Source of the DNA: Rubidibacter lacunae KORDI 51-2
GTDB lineage: Bacteria; Cyanobacteriota; Cyanobacteriia; Cyanobacteriales; Rubidibacteraceae
Reading direction: 5' to 3'
NCBI RefSeq assembly: GCF_000473895.1
Contig: NZ_ASSJ01000041.1
Location: forward strand, 88,297-152,296
DNA length: 64,000 bases
A program made the translations under genes and the position numbers. The notes beneath the pieces were generated by a model, which had not been told where the DNA came from, ran no database searches, and worked only from the letters and a program-made list of their open reading frames with translations. Below, one piece after another: positions 54,982-63,866 of this stretch; position 1 is the stretch's first letter; the number at the start of each line of letters is the position of its first letter.

Positions 54982-57072
54982 TTAAGTTGCGCGCTCTAGC
55001 AAACCGCTGTGACGCAGCAGCGGAGCAGTTTGCGGCTCGCGACCTCGGAACTCGCGGAACACGGCCATTGGATGTTCGGAGCCGCCCATGCCCAAGACGG
55101 TGTCGCGGAAGCGACGACCCGTTGTCGCGATCGCCTCTTCGTCGTCCATGCCAGCTTCCTCAAAGGCGGCAAAAGCATCGGCGCTGAGGACTTCTGCCCA
55201 TTTGTAGCTGTAGTAGCCCGCTGCGTACCCGCCAGCAAAGATATGCCCGAAAGAATTGAGGAAGGCATCCTCGGGAATTGGCGGCAGAACGGTGGCTTTC
55301 TGGGCAATACGGTTGCTAACGTCGTCGGGCGTTTCGCCACTATCGGGACGGTAGCGGTAGTGTAGCTCGAGGTCGGTGAAGCTGAAGTAGAGCTGGCGCA
55401 ACATCGCCGAGCCGCTCATGTAATTGCGCGCGGCGAGGAGTTTTTGATAGTACGCTTCCGGCAGCGGTTCTCCCGTCTCGTAGTGCTGCGCCATCGAGAA
55501 CAGCGTCTGCCAGTCGTAGCACCAGTTTTCCATGAACTGACTCGGCAGCTCGACAGCATCCCATTCGACATTGTTGATGCCCGCCGCACCCGGATAGTCG
55601 ACGCGCGTCAGCATGTGCTGCAGTCCGTGCCCGAATTCGTGGAACAGGGTCTCCACGTCCTCAAAGGTCATCAAACTCGGCCGGCCGTCCACGGGCGGTG
55701 TTTGGTTGCAAATCAAGTACGCGACCGGCAAGCGCGTTGCGGTGGCGAGTTTGGCGCGATTGATGCACTCGTCCATCCAGGCCCCGCCGCGCTTTTCGGC
55801 CGGGCGGCTATAGGGATCGAGGTAGAAATACGCAATCGCCGCGCCGCGCTCGTCGCTGACCCGGAAGTAGCGTACGTCGGGGTGCCACACTGGGGCTTCG
55901 CCGTCAGCGGCAGCGATCGTCACGCCAAACAGTCGCCGCGCCAATCCGAACAATCCCGCAAGCACTTGCGGCAGCGGGAAATACGGTCGCAAGGCCTCCG
56001 CTTCAAACGCAAACTTTACTTCGCGCTGGCGCTCGGCCCAAAAACGCGTATCCCACTGCTGCAAGTTTGCGGCTTCCAGTGCGCCTTGCTCGGCAGCGAA
56101 TGCCTTCAGCTCGGCAAACTCGCGATGGGCGGCGTCATAGCTGGCCTGTCGCAGTTCTTCGAGCAAATCCTCCACGGCATCCGGACTAGGTGCCATTTTT
56201 CGCGCGAGGCTGAGTTCGGCGAAGGTATCGAAGCCCAGCAGGTTGGCTTTCTCTTGACGCAGCGCCAAGGTGCGGCGGACGATCGGCGTGTTGTCCAAAT
56301 CGCCGCTCGCCGCGCGGGTAATGAAGGCTTTGTACAGGCGCTCGCGCAGGTTGCGGCGGCGGCTGTGCTTCATGAACGGTACGAAACTCGGATAGTCCAA
56401 CGTCACGACCCACGGACCGTCCTCGGGCGTAGCATCCTCATCGCCTTTTTCGCGGGCAGTTTGGGCGGTTAGGGCGAGCGCGCTTGCCGGCAATCCGGCA
56501 ACGTCGTCGCGATCGGTCAACCGCAGCTTGAAGGACTTGGTCGCATCGAGAACGTGGTTGGAAAATGACGTTGCTAGCTCCGCGAGTTCGAGTTGGATGG
56601 CATTGAAGCGATCGCGGGCCGCGCCGTCCAACCCGACCCCGGACAGTTCGGCGCTGCGAATGGCTGCTTCGACGATGCGCTGTTGGGCGCGATCGAGCTC
56701 GTCCCAATGTGCCTCGCGCAGGACAACAAATGCGTCGTACAGCGGCCGGCTTTGGGAGAAGCGGTTGGCAAACTTCACGACCTCCGGCTGAACGGTTTCA
56801 TAGGCCTCGCGCAGCTCCGGACTGTTCTTGACACCCATCAGATGTCCGACGATACCCCAACCCCAGCTCAGGCGCTCCTCAATCCCCGTCAGCGGGACGA
56901 CTAGACCGCCCCAAGTAGGCGTGGCACTCGCTTCGAGAGATTCGAGCTCGGCGAACAGCTCGCTCAGCAGCTCGCGGATGGCTGGTACGACATGAGCGGG
57001 CTCGATGCGTTCGAAAGGCGGCAGTCCTTGCCCGATCGACAGGGGATTATCGACTGTTGCGGCAGAAGTCAT
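54982..57072 (-). CDS. prlC: Oligopeptidase A (M3 family)
   Basis: A 696-residue cytosolic zinc peptidase that trims short peptides. The zinc site is TLFHEFGHGLQHML (HExxH) with the downstream Glu in INNVEWDAVELPSQFMENW. Also visible are PFERIEPAHVVPAIRELL at the N-terminus and GYAAGYYSYKWAEVLSADAF near the C-terminus. The length is typical. It is divergent from uvrA. Confidence 0.95.
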   Translation of the reverse strand: MTSAATVDNPLSIGQGLPPFERIEPAHVVPAIRELLSELFAELESLEASATPTWGGLVVPLTGIEERLSWGWGIVGHLMGVKNSPELREAYETVQPEVVKFANRFSQSRPLYDAFVVLREAHWDELDRAQQRIVEAAIRSAELSGVGLDGAARDRFNAIQLELAELATSFSNHVLDATKSFKLRLTDRDDVAGLPASALALTAQTAREKGDEDATPEDGPWVVTLDYPSFVPFMKHSRRRNLRERLYKAFITRAASGDLDNTPIVRRTLALRQEKANLLGFDTFAELSLARKMAPSPDAVEDLLEELRQASYDAAHREFAELKAFAAEQGALEAANLQQWDTRFWAERQREVKFAFEAEALRPYFPLPQVLAGLFGLARRLFGVTIAAADGEAPVWHPDVRYFRVSDERGAAIAYFYLDPYSRPAEKRGGAWMDECINRAKLATATRLPVAYLICNQTPPVDGRPSLMTFEDVETLFHEFGHGLQHMLTRVDYPGAAGINNVEWDAVELPSQFMENWCYDWQTLFSMAQHYETGEPLPEAYYQKLLAARNYMSGSAMLRQLYFSFTDLELHYRYRPDSGETPDDVSNRIAQKATVLPPIPEDAFLNSFGHIFAGGYAAGYYSYKWAEVLSADAFAAFEEAGMDDEEAIATTGRRFRDTVLGMGGSEHPMAVFREFRGREPQTAPLLRHSGLLERAT

Positions 57073-57265
57073 ACTCGTTATGGCTTTGCGTTGTGTTTCT
57101 TTACCCTAACGCGATCGCGCGGCAACTGGTGCCAGAACGGTCGCTAGGCACTGCATTTCAATGTATCTGGGAGCGGTTCGATGTTGCCTGAATGCACTGC
57201 TGCGATTGCCGCGCTCACCGGGCAGCAACGGTAAGATGTTAAGCACTGTTACGCGCGTCGCTGCC

Positions 57266-60208
57266 ATGACCCACAAAGTCGATCTGTCCGACGCCCTGCC
57301 AGCGAGCAACGCCAACGGTCGCCGCGCGCCCGTCCCTGCCGTCAATCGCGCTATTATTCGCGTTACCGGCGCGCGCCAGAACAACCTCAAGAACGTCAGC
57401 TTGGAGCTGCCGCGCGATCGCCTCGTGGTGCTGACGGGCGTGTCGGGGTCGGGGAAGTCGTCGTTGGCGTTCGATACGATTTTTGCCGAAGGACAGCGAC
57501 GCTACGTCGAGTCGCTCAGCTCCTACGCCCGACAGTTTCTCGGTCAGGTCGACAAGCCCGATGTAGACGCGATCGAGGGGTTGAGTCCGGCCATCTCCAT
57601 CGACCAGAAGTCCACATCGCACAACCCGCGCTCCACGGTCGGCACGGTCACTGAAATCTACGACTACCTAAGGCTGTTATTCGGCCGTGCCGGCGAGCCC
57701 CACTGTCCGCACTGCGATCGCAACATCGCCCCGCAAACCATCGACCAGATGTGCGATCGGGTGTTGGAGCTGCCCGATCGCGAGCGCTTCCAGATCCTCG
57801 CGCCGGTGGTCCGCGGCAAGAAAGGGACCCATGCCAAGTTTCTCTCGGGGCTGGCAGCAGAAGGTTTCGCGCGGGTGCGCATCGATGGCGAGGTGCGCGA
57901 GCTAAGCGACAATATCGAGCTGAACAAAAATCACCGCCACGACATCGAGATCGTGGTCGACCGCCTGGTGATGAAGCCGGGCATCGAGGAGAGACTGGCG
58001 GACTCGCTATCTACCTGCCTGCGACGGGCCGACGGCATCGCGGTCGTGGCGACGTTGCCGCGGGAGGAGGGCGAGTTACCGCGCGAGCTGATTTTCTCAG
58101 AGAACTTTGCCTGCCCCGAACACGGTGCGGTAATGGAGGAGCTGTCGCCGCGGCTGTTTTCGTTTAACTCGCCCTACGGTGCCTGCCCGCACTGCCACGG
58201 CTTGGGCAGTCTGCGCACCTTTTCCCCCGAGCTGATCGTGCCCGACCCAACCCAGCCGGTGTACGCCGCGATCGCGCCGTGGTCCGATAAAGACAACAGC
58301 TATTACCTGTCGCTGCTCTACAGCATCGGGCAAGCTTACGGCTTTGAAATCCAGACCCCGTGGAACCAGCTCACTCCCGACCAACAAAATGTCGTGCTTT
58401 ACGGCAGCGAAGAGCCGATCTTCTTTTTTGCCGACGCGCGCGGAAAAAACACCAAAGGACACCACAAATCCTACGCGGGTGTGCTGGCTTTGTTGGAGCG
58501 AACGCTCGACACTGCCCCCGAACATTACAAGCACAAGCTCGAGCAGTATCTCGTATTCCAAAGCTGCGAAGTCTGCGACGGCCGGCGCCTCAAACCCGAA
58601 TCGCTGGCCGTGCGTTTGGGCCAATACCGCATTACCGATTTGACGAGCGTGGATGTGGGCGAATGCCTCTATCGCATCGAGACCCTGCAGCTGTCGAAAC
58701 GCCAGGCGCAAATTGGCGAACTCGCACTCAAAGAAATTCGCGCGCGCTTGCAGTTCTTGCTGGACGTCGGATTGGATTACCTCACGCTGGATCGCCCGGC
58801 CATGACGCTCTCCGGCGGCGAGGCCCAGCGCATTCGCTTGGCTACGCAAATTGGAGCGGGCTTGACCGGCGTCCTGTACGTTCTGGACGAACCGAGCATC
58901 GGCTTGCACCAACGGGATAACGGTCGCCTGCTGCACACACTCCGCAAGCTGCGGGACCTCGGGAATACCTTGATCGTGGTCGAGCACGACGAAGAAACCA
59001 TTCGCACGGCCGACCACATCGTCGATATCGGTCCGGGGGCAGGCGTGCGCGGGGGCGAAATCGTCGCGCAAGGGGATGTCGATGCGATCGCCAGCGAACC
59101 CCGCTCGCTGACGGGCGACTACCTGTCCGGGCGGCGGGTGATTCTGACCCCGGCAGAACGCCGCCGGGGGAACGGGCGTTCGTTGGAGATCCTCGGCGCG
59201 CATCGCAACAACCTCCAGCACGTTGACGTAGAAATTCCCCTCGGCAAGTTCGTCTGCGTGACGGGCGTGTCCGGATCGGGCAAATCGACGCTGGTCAACG
59301 AGTTGCTGTATCCTGCCCTGCAACATCACCTCGGCCGCAAAATTCCCTCGCCCAAAGAGCTGAGGGGCGTTAAGGGACTCAAAGCGATCGACAAGGCGAT
59401 CGTGATCGATCAATCGCCGATCGGTCGCACGCCGCGCTCGAATCCCGCCACCTACACGGGTATCTTCGACCCCATTCGCACGGTATTTTCCGGCACCGTG
59501 GAAGCTAAGGCCCGCGGTTATCAACCCGGACGGTTTTCATTTAATGTCAAAGGCGGCCGGTGCGAAGCCTGTAGCGGTCAAGGCGTAAACGTCATCGAGA
59601 TGAATTTCTTGCCAGACGTCTACGTTCAGTGTGATGTCTGTAAGGGCGCGCGGTATAGTCGCGAAACGCTGCAGGTGAAATACAAAGGGTATTCCATCTC
59701 CGACGTGCTCAACATGACGGTCGAGGAAGCCTTGGAGGTATTCCAAAACATTCCGAAAGCCGCCGCGCGCCTGCAGACTCTGGCCGACGTCGGGTTGGGT
59801 TATATCCGCTTGGGGCAGCCGGCCCCGACGCTCTCCGGCGGCGAAGCTCAGCGCGTCAAGCTCGCCACCGAACTCTCGCGCCGTGCCACGGGCAAAACCC
59901 TGTACCTCATCGACGAACCGACAACGGGCTTGTCCTTCTACGACGTTCACAAACTGCTCGACGTGCTGCAGCGCTTAGTCGACAAAGGTAATTCCGTGCT
60001 CGTCATCGAACACAACCTCGATATCATCCGTTGTGCCGATTGGCTGATCGACCTCGGTCCCGAAGGCGGTAACAGAGGTGGGGAAATCATCGCCACCGGT
60101 ACGCCAGAAGCCGTCGCTGACGAACCGCGATCGCACACCGGTCATTTCCTCCAGCGCGTCTTGGCAGCATTTCCCCGCGCGCCGCTAGCGAATGATAGAG
60201 CGCAATAA
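57266..60208 (+). CDS. uvrA: UvrABC system protein A
   Basis: Damage-recognition ATPase of nucleotide excision repair, 980 residues from the chosen ATG. Two ABC modules: Walker A GVSGSGKSSLAFDT and GVSGSGKSTLVNEL, signatures LSGGEAQRIRLA and LSGGEAQRVKLA. Zinc fingers CPHCDRN with CPEHG, CPHCHGLG and CEVCDGRRL in the first half, and CEACSGQGVN with CDVCKGARY in the second. An earlier in-frame ATG at 57236 is possible, and the frame is open to 57161. A terminator follows. Confidence 0.96.
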   Translation: MTHKVDLSDALPASNANGRRAPVPAVNRAIIRVTGARQNNLKNVSLELPRDRLVVLTGVSGSGKSSLAFDTIFAEGQRRYVESLSSYARQFLGQVDKPDVDAIEGLSPAISIDQKSTSHNPRSTVGTVTEIYDYLRLLFGRAGEPHCPHCDRNIAPQTIDQMCDRVLELPDRERFQILAPVVRGKKGTHAKFLSGLAAEGFARVRIDGEVRELSDNIELNKNHRHDIEIVVDRLVMKPGIEERLADSLSTCLRRADGIAVVATLPREEGELPRELIFSENFACPEHGAVMEELSPRLFSFNSPYGACPHCHGLGSLRTFSPELIVPDPTQPVYAAIAPWSDKDNSYYLSLLYSIGQAYGFEIQTPWNQLTPDQQNVVLYGSEEPIFFFADARGKNTKGHHKSYAGVLALLERTLDTAPEHYKHKLEQYLVFQSCEVCDGRRLKPESLAVRLGQYRITDLTSVDVGECLYRIETLQLSKRQAQIGELALKEIRARLQFLLDVGLDYLTLDRPAMTLSGGEAQRIRLATQIGAGLTGVLYVLDEPSIGLHQRDNGRLLHTLRKLRDLGNTLIVVEHDEETIRTADHIVDIGPGAGVRGGEIVAQGDVDAIASEPRSLTGDYLSGRRVILTPAERRRGNGRSLEILGAHRNNLQHVDVEIPLGKFVCVTGVSGSGKSTLVNELLYPALQHHLGRKIPSPKELRGVKGLKAIDKAIVIDQSPIGRTPRSNPATYTGIFDPIRTVFSGTVEAKARGYQPGRFSFNVKGGRCEACSGQGVNVIEMNFLPDVYVQCDVCKGARYSRETLQVKYKGYSISDVLNMTVEEALEVFQNIPKAAARLQTLADVGLGYIRLGQPAPTLSGGEAQRVKLATELSRRATGKTLYLIDEPTTGLSFYDVHKLLDVLQRLVDKGNSVLVIEHNLDIIRCADWLIDLGPEGGNRGGEIIATGTPEAVADEPRSHTGHFLQRVLAAFPRAPLANDRAQ

Positions 60209-60209
60209 C

Positions 60210-60234
60210 AGAGCGCAATAATTGCGCTCTTTTT
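60210..60234 (+). terminator. Rho-independent terminator of uvrA
   Basis: AGAGCGCAA-taa-TTGCGCTCT followed by TTTTG, directly after the stop codon. Confidence 0.93.
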
Positions 60235-60331
60235 GCTCTAGATGCTGGTGGTTGCCATTAGAGGAGCAGGGTATAGGCGGGAGCGGGCAAGCTAACGACG
60301 ATCGCCCGCGATCGCTTGGCATCAGAGTCTG

Positions 60332-60616
60332 CTAACCAGGCTCGTTGCTCCCGTTCCCTTCGCTGACGGAGCCGAGTTGCTGGCGGACGTCGTCGATTGC
60401 AAGATTGAGCTGGGAGATTTTTTGCTCCAAACTGAGGCGCGCGCCTTCTCCCGCTAAATCCTGCTCGGCAGCATCGCGATCGTTTGGCAGGGCGCTGTTT
60501 TCCCCATCGGTTGTTTTCGCTCGCGTTACCAAGATCGCGCCGAGGGCACCGCCGACCAGTCCACCGACGAACGCGCCTAGGAAAAACCCGCTTCCAAAGC
60601 CATCGCCCTGGCTCAT
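60332..60616 (-). CDS. Small glycine-zipper membrane protein
   Basis: 94 residues from the ATG at 60616, which has GGAG 7 bases upstream. The N-terminus is a glycine-rich membrane segment (GFFLGAFVGGLVGGALGAIL); the C-terminal half is a coiled-coil-like SLEQKISQLNLAIDDVRQQLG. It resembles YtxH-like/hypothetical cyanobacterial proteins. Function is unknown. The open frame reaches 60733 but that part lacks a ribosome site and family features. Confidence 0.75.
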   Translation of the reverse strand: MSQGDGFGSGFFLGAFVGGLVGGALGAILVTRAKTTDGENSALPNDRDAAEQDLAGEGARLSLEQKISQLNLAIDDVRQQLGSVSEGNGSNEPG

Positions 60617-60834
60617 ATCTAACTCCTCGCGTACAGCATCCTTCCAGAGTTCTCTCCAGCGTAGTTGGTGACGGGGCGAGTTGGCGTATTGCGTGCAGGA
60701 CCGATCGCGGTCGTAGGAACCCGCTACTTGCAAGAGCAGTCGCCGAGCTTAAAGCTTGGATTTATTAGTGCCGGTTCGACCCATTGCTCGAGCGCAATCC
60801 TCGGTTTTGACGGGGCGGTCGCGCACTTCTGGGT
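60617..60834. other. Divergent intergenic stretch before the riboswitch
   Basis: About 220 bases presumably holding the promoter of the riboswitch-led transcript. No gene. Confidence 0.4.
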
Positions 60835-61000
60835 TCGTGCTATATTGGCGCTACTCGCGCGGTTTTGCTGGGGAACAGCCAGCAAACGTAAGGGGGAAAG
60901 TTGGGTGCGAATCCGACACTGTCCCGCAGCTGTGATGGGCGGCGCGCGCGTCGCTCTAAGTCAGAATGCCCGCCGCAATCCGAGTCGAGTTTGTTGTTGC
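60835..61000 (+). promoter_or_regulatory. Cobalamin riboswitch
   Basis: The conserved core is plain: AGGGGGAAAGTTGGGTGCGA, ATCCGACACTGTCCCGCAGC, TGTGATGGG, then the B12-box-like AGTCAGAATGCCCGCC at 60959-60973. These match the adenosylcobalamin aptamer in order and spacing. It lies on the same strand and upstream of the DUF1636 gene, about 255 bases before its ATG. It should lower expression when cobalamin is plentiful. Confidence 0.92.
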
Positions 61001-61152
61001 GTCTGCGAGGTACAGATGACATTCGAGCTAGGGTTTTCAAGCGCCTTGTCGCGCGATCGCGTCCTCCTCTGCTAGTCGTTCGGACGCGGCATAGGTTTTG
61101 TAGCAATTCTTCATGAAAGGCACCGATCTCCAGTCGGTGGTCGTTCTTCTGT

Positions 61153-61200
61153 TTGCGAGGTCCCGTGCGATCGCAACGTGCTTCTCGCGGGACCTCGCAA
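61153..61200 (+). promoter_or_regulatory. 13-bp perfect inverted repeat in the riboswitch leader
   Basis: TTGCGAGGTCCCG (61153-61165) and CGGGACCTCGCAA (61188-61200) can form a strong stem with a 22-base loop, 55 bases before the DUF1636 ATG. No T tract follows, so it is not a classic terminator; it could be part of the expression platform or a processing site. Confidence 0.55.
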
Positions 61201-61255
61201 CGTAGTGCCCGCGACCGATCGCGGCTCAACACATTTTTGACTGCTTTTTCTGCAA

Positions 61256-61657
61256 ATGACTCAACATACCTTATTCGTCTGCACCACCTGCGCGAGTACC
61301 TGGGAAAACGGCAAGCGCGTGGGCATTAGCGGCGGCGAGCGGCTGCTGGCACAACTCGCACAGCAACATGCCGAATGGGAGCTGCGCGAGCAATTTACGC
61401 TGCAACCCGTCTCGTGTATGAGTGCTTGCGATCGCCCCTGTGCGGTGGCATTTGCCGCTCCCGGCAAGCATACGTTCGTGTTCGGCAAGCTATCTGCCGA
61501 CGAGGCAACGCTGCCCGAGAAAGCAGCGGCTGTCTTGAACTGTGCGGAACTGTACTTCGAGAAGCCCGATGGCCTGTTGGCCTGGGCCGAGCGTCCCAAG
61601 CCCATGCGGACCGTCGTCTCGCGCGTCCCCCCGCTGTCGGCCGCCCGCTCCGCATAG
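61256..61657 (+). CDS. DUF1636 metal-binding protein, under cobalamin riboswitch
   Basis: A 133-residue protein of the DUF1636 family. An N-terminal CTTC pair (FVCTTCAST) and a second cysteine group CMSACDRPCAVAF suggest a thioredoxin-like ferredoxin or metal-binding fold. The family is often found in cobalt/cobalamin loci, and here it sits behind a cobalamin riboswitch, consistent with a role in cobalt handling or B12 synthesis. The exact role is unknown. A CobW GTPase gene follows about 1 kb downstream. Confidence 0.87.
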   Translation: MTQHTLFVCTTCASTWENGKRVGISGGERLLAQLAQQHAEWELREQFTLQPVSCMSACDRPCAVAFAAPGKHTFVFGKLSADEATLPEKAAAVLNCAELYFEKPDGLLAWAERPKPMRTVVSRVPPLSAARSA

Positions 61658-61910
61658 AACGCGACTCGATACGAGTCAGCGTGCTGCCGCGCCGGGTTGC
61701 GGGCGCGCTCCTCCATCCCATCTGTTGAGTGGTTCGTTTGCCCGATAGATGCGATCGCTCGACCCCGGCAGCTGCTGTCGGGGGCAGTAGCTTGGGTGAG
61801 CTAGCGTTGAAGCAGAATGCTGCAGTGCTGTGTCACCTCGGAACGGCAATCGGCGGCGCAGCAGACCGACATTCCTCGCCACTAAACTAAACAGTCTGGG
61901 ATGACGAACG

Positions 61911-62489
61911 ATGCGCACGACTCGCTCCACCGCTCGCTCTCTTGCCCGCTCCATCCTGCTTACGCTCGGATTGGTCGGAACGCTCGGTGTGGATTCGGGC
62001 GCGCTCGCGGTCCAACTGGCTGACGGCACGGTGTCATTTGATGCGGCTCCGCGCTTGACGAATGCAACGGCTACCCTTGACGGCGTCTGGCAGCGCGGCT
62101 CCAAATACTTCTTTACGCTGGAGTTGCCAGCCGATGCTGGCGAGCCGCTCCAGTCGATCGCGATCGAGCAGCGCACCCGCGTCGACGATATCAACTACCG
62201 CCTCGACAGAACGGAGGCATTTACGGGAACGCATCGCGATCCGGGCGTATCAGTGCCCCTTGCGTCGGTGCGGTTGGATGAGGAAACCCAGACGATCGCG
62301 ATCGACTTTGCCGAGCCCGTACCGCCCGGAACGACGCTGACCGTCCGGTTGCGTCCGGTCCGCAATCCGCGCGTTGCCGGTAATTACGTTTTTGCCGTCA
62401 TGGCATTTCCCCGCGGCGAGAAGCCGCGGGGGCTGCACCTCGGGGTCCGTCAACTGCAGTTCTTCGATAACGGCACGTTCATCAACTAA
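61911..62489 (+). CDS. DUF2808 exported protein
   Basis: 192 residues with an N-terminal signal peptide (arginine-rich start, SILLTLGLVGTLGV core, likely cleavage after SGALA). The mature part has the DUF2808 pattern: VSFDAAPRLTNATAT, YFFTLELPADAGEPLQSI, VPPGTTLTVRLRPVRNPR and GNYVFAVMAFP. It is an exported cyanobacterial family of unknown function. It lies between the DUF1636 and cobW genes on the same strand; cotranscription is uncertain. Confidence 0.86.
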   Translation: MRTTRSTARSLARSILLTLGLVGTLGVDSGALAVQLADGTVSFDAAPRLTNATATLDGVWQRGSKYFFTLELPADAGEPLQSIAIEQRTRVDDINYRLDRTEAFTGTHRDPGVSVPLASVRLDEETQTIAIDFAEPVPPGTTLTVRLRPVRNPRVAGNYVFAVMAFPRGEKPRGLHLGVRQLQFFDNGTFIN

Positions 62490-62637
62490 GCACGCGCGTT
62501 TGCTCCGGCAGACGACCCTGGCTCGGGCAAACGCGGGCTGACATCGGCGAGTTTCGGCGCGATCGCACCCAACCCCAGCCGCGCAGTTGACTCCCCACAC
62601 TCACAGCTCTTACTACGTACACAACATCACCTGGGCT

Positions 62638-63735
62638 ATGGCTGCTAAAATCCCGGTTACGATCGTTACTGGCTTCCTCGGAGCGGGTAAAACCACGCTC
62701 GTCAGACACCTGCTGCAACACAACGGCGGTCGCCGCATTGCCGTACTAGTCAATGAGTTCGGGGAGGTCGGCATCGATGGCGAGCTGCTACGCGCCTGCA
62801 ACGTTTGCGATGACGGAGCGACCGGAAACGCGGCTGTTGATGATGCCAACAACGCTACAACCAATATCGTCGAACTGTCGAACGGCTGCTTGTGCTGCAC
62901 CGTACAAGAGGAATTCCTGCCGACGATGCAGGAATTGCTGGAACGCCGCGATCGCGTCGATTGCATTCTGATCGAAACCTCGGGACTGGCGCTACCGAAA
63001 CCGCTCGTCCAGGCATTTCGCTGGCCGGAAATTCGCACGGGCGCAACGGTCGATGGCGTCGTGGCGGCGGTGGATGGCGAGGCGATCGCGGCTGGGGCAG
63101 CGGTTAGCGACCTGGCTGCTCTGGATGCCCAGCGTCTTGCCGACCCGAGCTTGGAGCATGAAACTCCGCTGGAGGAACTCTTTGAGGACCAGCTGAACTG
63201 TGCGGACTTGGTGCTGGTAACGAAGAGCGATCGCCTCGACCCGGCACAACTAGCGGCAGTTAAGGCCCAGCTGCAAAAGCGGGTGCGCCCGGGTGTCAAG
63301 ATTGCAACCTGTGCGGGCGGACGCATCGATCCTGAGATTTTGCTCGGGTTTAATGCTGCCGTGGAAGACGACCTCGACGCACGCCCCAGCCACCACGACA
63401 CCGAGGACGATCACGATCACGACGACGACATTGCTGCCGCTTATCTGGCGAGCGATCTGGCTTTCGAGCCGCAGGAGTTGGTCCGGCGGCTGCGACAACT
63501 CGTGCGCGAGCGCGAAGTCTATCGCATCAAGGGCTTCGTCCGCGTGCCGAATAAGGCGATGCGCTTGGTAGTGCAGGGCGTCGGCGATCGCTTCGAGACG
63601 TTCTACGATCGTCCGTGGCGTTCGGAGGAAACACGGCAAACGCAACTGGTCGCGATCGGTCGCGAGCTAAAGCAGTCGCATCTAGAAGCAGCCCTAGCGG
63701 CATCGATAGAGCGTGCCGAATTGCCGAATAGCTAA
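62638..63735 (+). CDS. cobW: CobW-family GTPase (COG0523)
   Basis: 365 residues from the ATG at 62638. Walker A GFLGAGKTTLVRHLL, the metal-binding CXCC in NGCLCCTVQEEF, IETSGLALPKP, guanine-specificity VTKSDRLD, and a His/Asp-rich stretch (SHHDTEDDHDHDDD) before the C-terminal domain. This is a G3E metallochaperone; cobalt delivery for cobalamin is the best guess given the riboswitch nearby, with zinc as alternative. The stop codon TAA doubles as the target duplication of a MITE. The open frame extends 17 codons upstream but without a good start. Confidence 0.9.
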   Translation: MAAKIPVTIVTGFLGAGKTTLVRHLLQHNGGRRIAVLVNEFGEVGIDGELLRACNVCDDGATGNAAVDDANNATTNIVELSNGCLCCTVQEEFLPTMQELLERRDRVDCILIETSGLALPKPLVQAFRWPEIRTGATVDGVVAAVDGEAIAAGAAVSDLAALDAQRLADPSLEHETPLEELFEDQLNCADLVLVTKSDRLDPAQLAAVKAQLQKRVRPGVKIATCAGGRIDPEILLGFNAAVEDDLDARPSHHDTEDDHDHDDDIAAAYLASDLAFEPQELVRRLRQLVREREVYRIKGFVRVPNKAMRLVVQGVGDRFETFYDRPWRSEETRQTQLVAIGRELKQSHLEAALAASIERAELPNS

Positions 63736-63866
63736 GAGGTTATTTGAAAAGTCGGGTTGCGCGAAATCGGGCACATGCCTCGCGACGAGGGAATAGGACT
63801 TTGGGGGCTTCTCTACGGATTCCTCGGGTACTTTGATACCCGACTAGACCCTTTTCAAACAGCCTC
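63736..63866. mobile_element. MITE abutting the cobW stop codon
   Basis: A 131-bp element with imperfect ends GAGGTTATTTGAAAAG / CTTTTCAAACAGCCTC and a 3-bp TAA duplication (63733-63735 and 63867-63869). The ends and 3-bp TNA duplication are typical of IS5-family (ISL2/IS1031-type) derivatives. It has no coding capacity. Confidence 0.85.

Noticed and set aside
55444..56472. 342-codon frame antisense to prlC
   Set aside because: Same reason: a shadow of a well-recognised gene on the other strand.
58097..59524. 475-codon frame antisense to uvrA
   Set aside because: A long shadow frame caused by high GC and codon bias of uvrA; no start signal and no recognisable domain.
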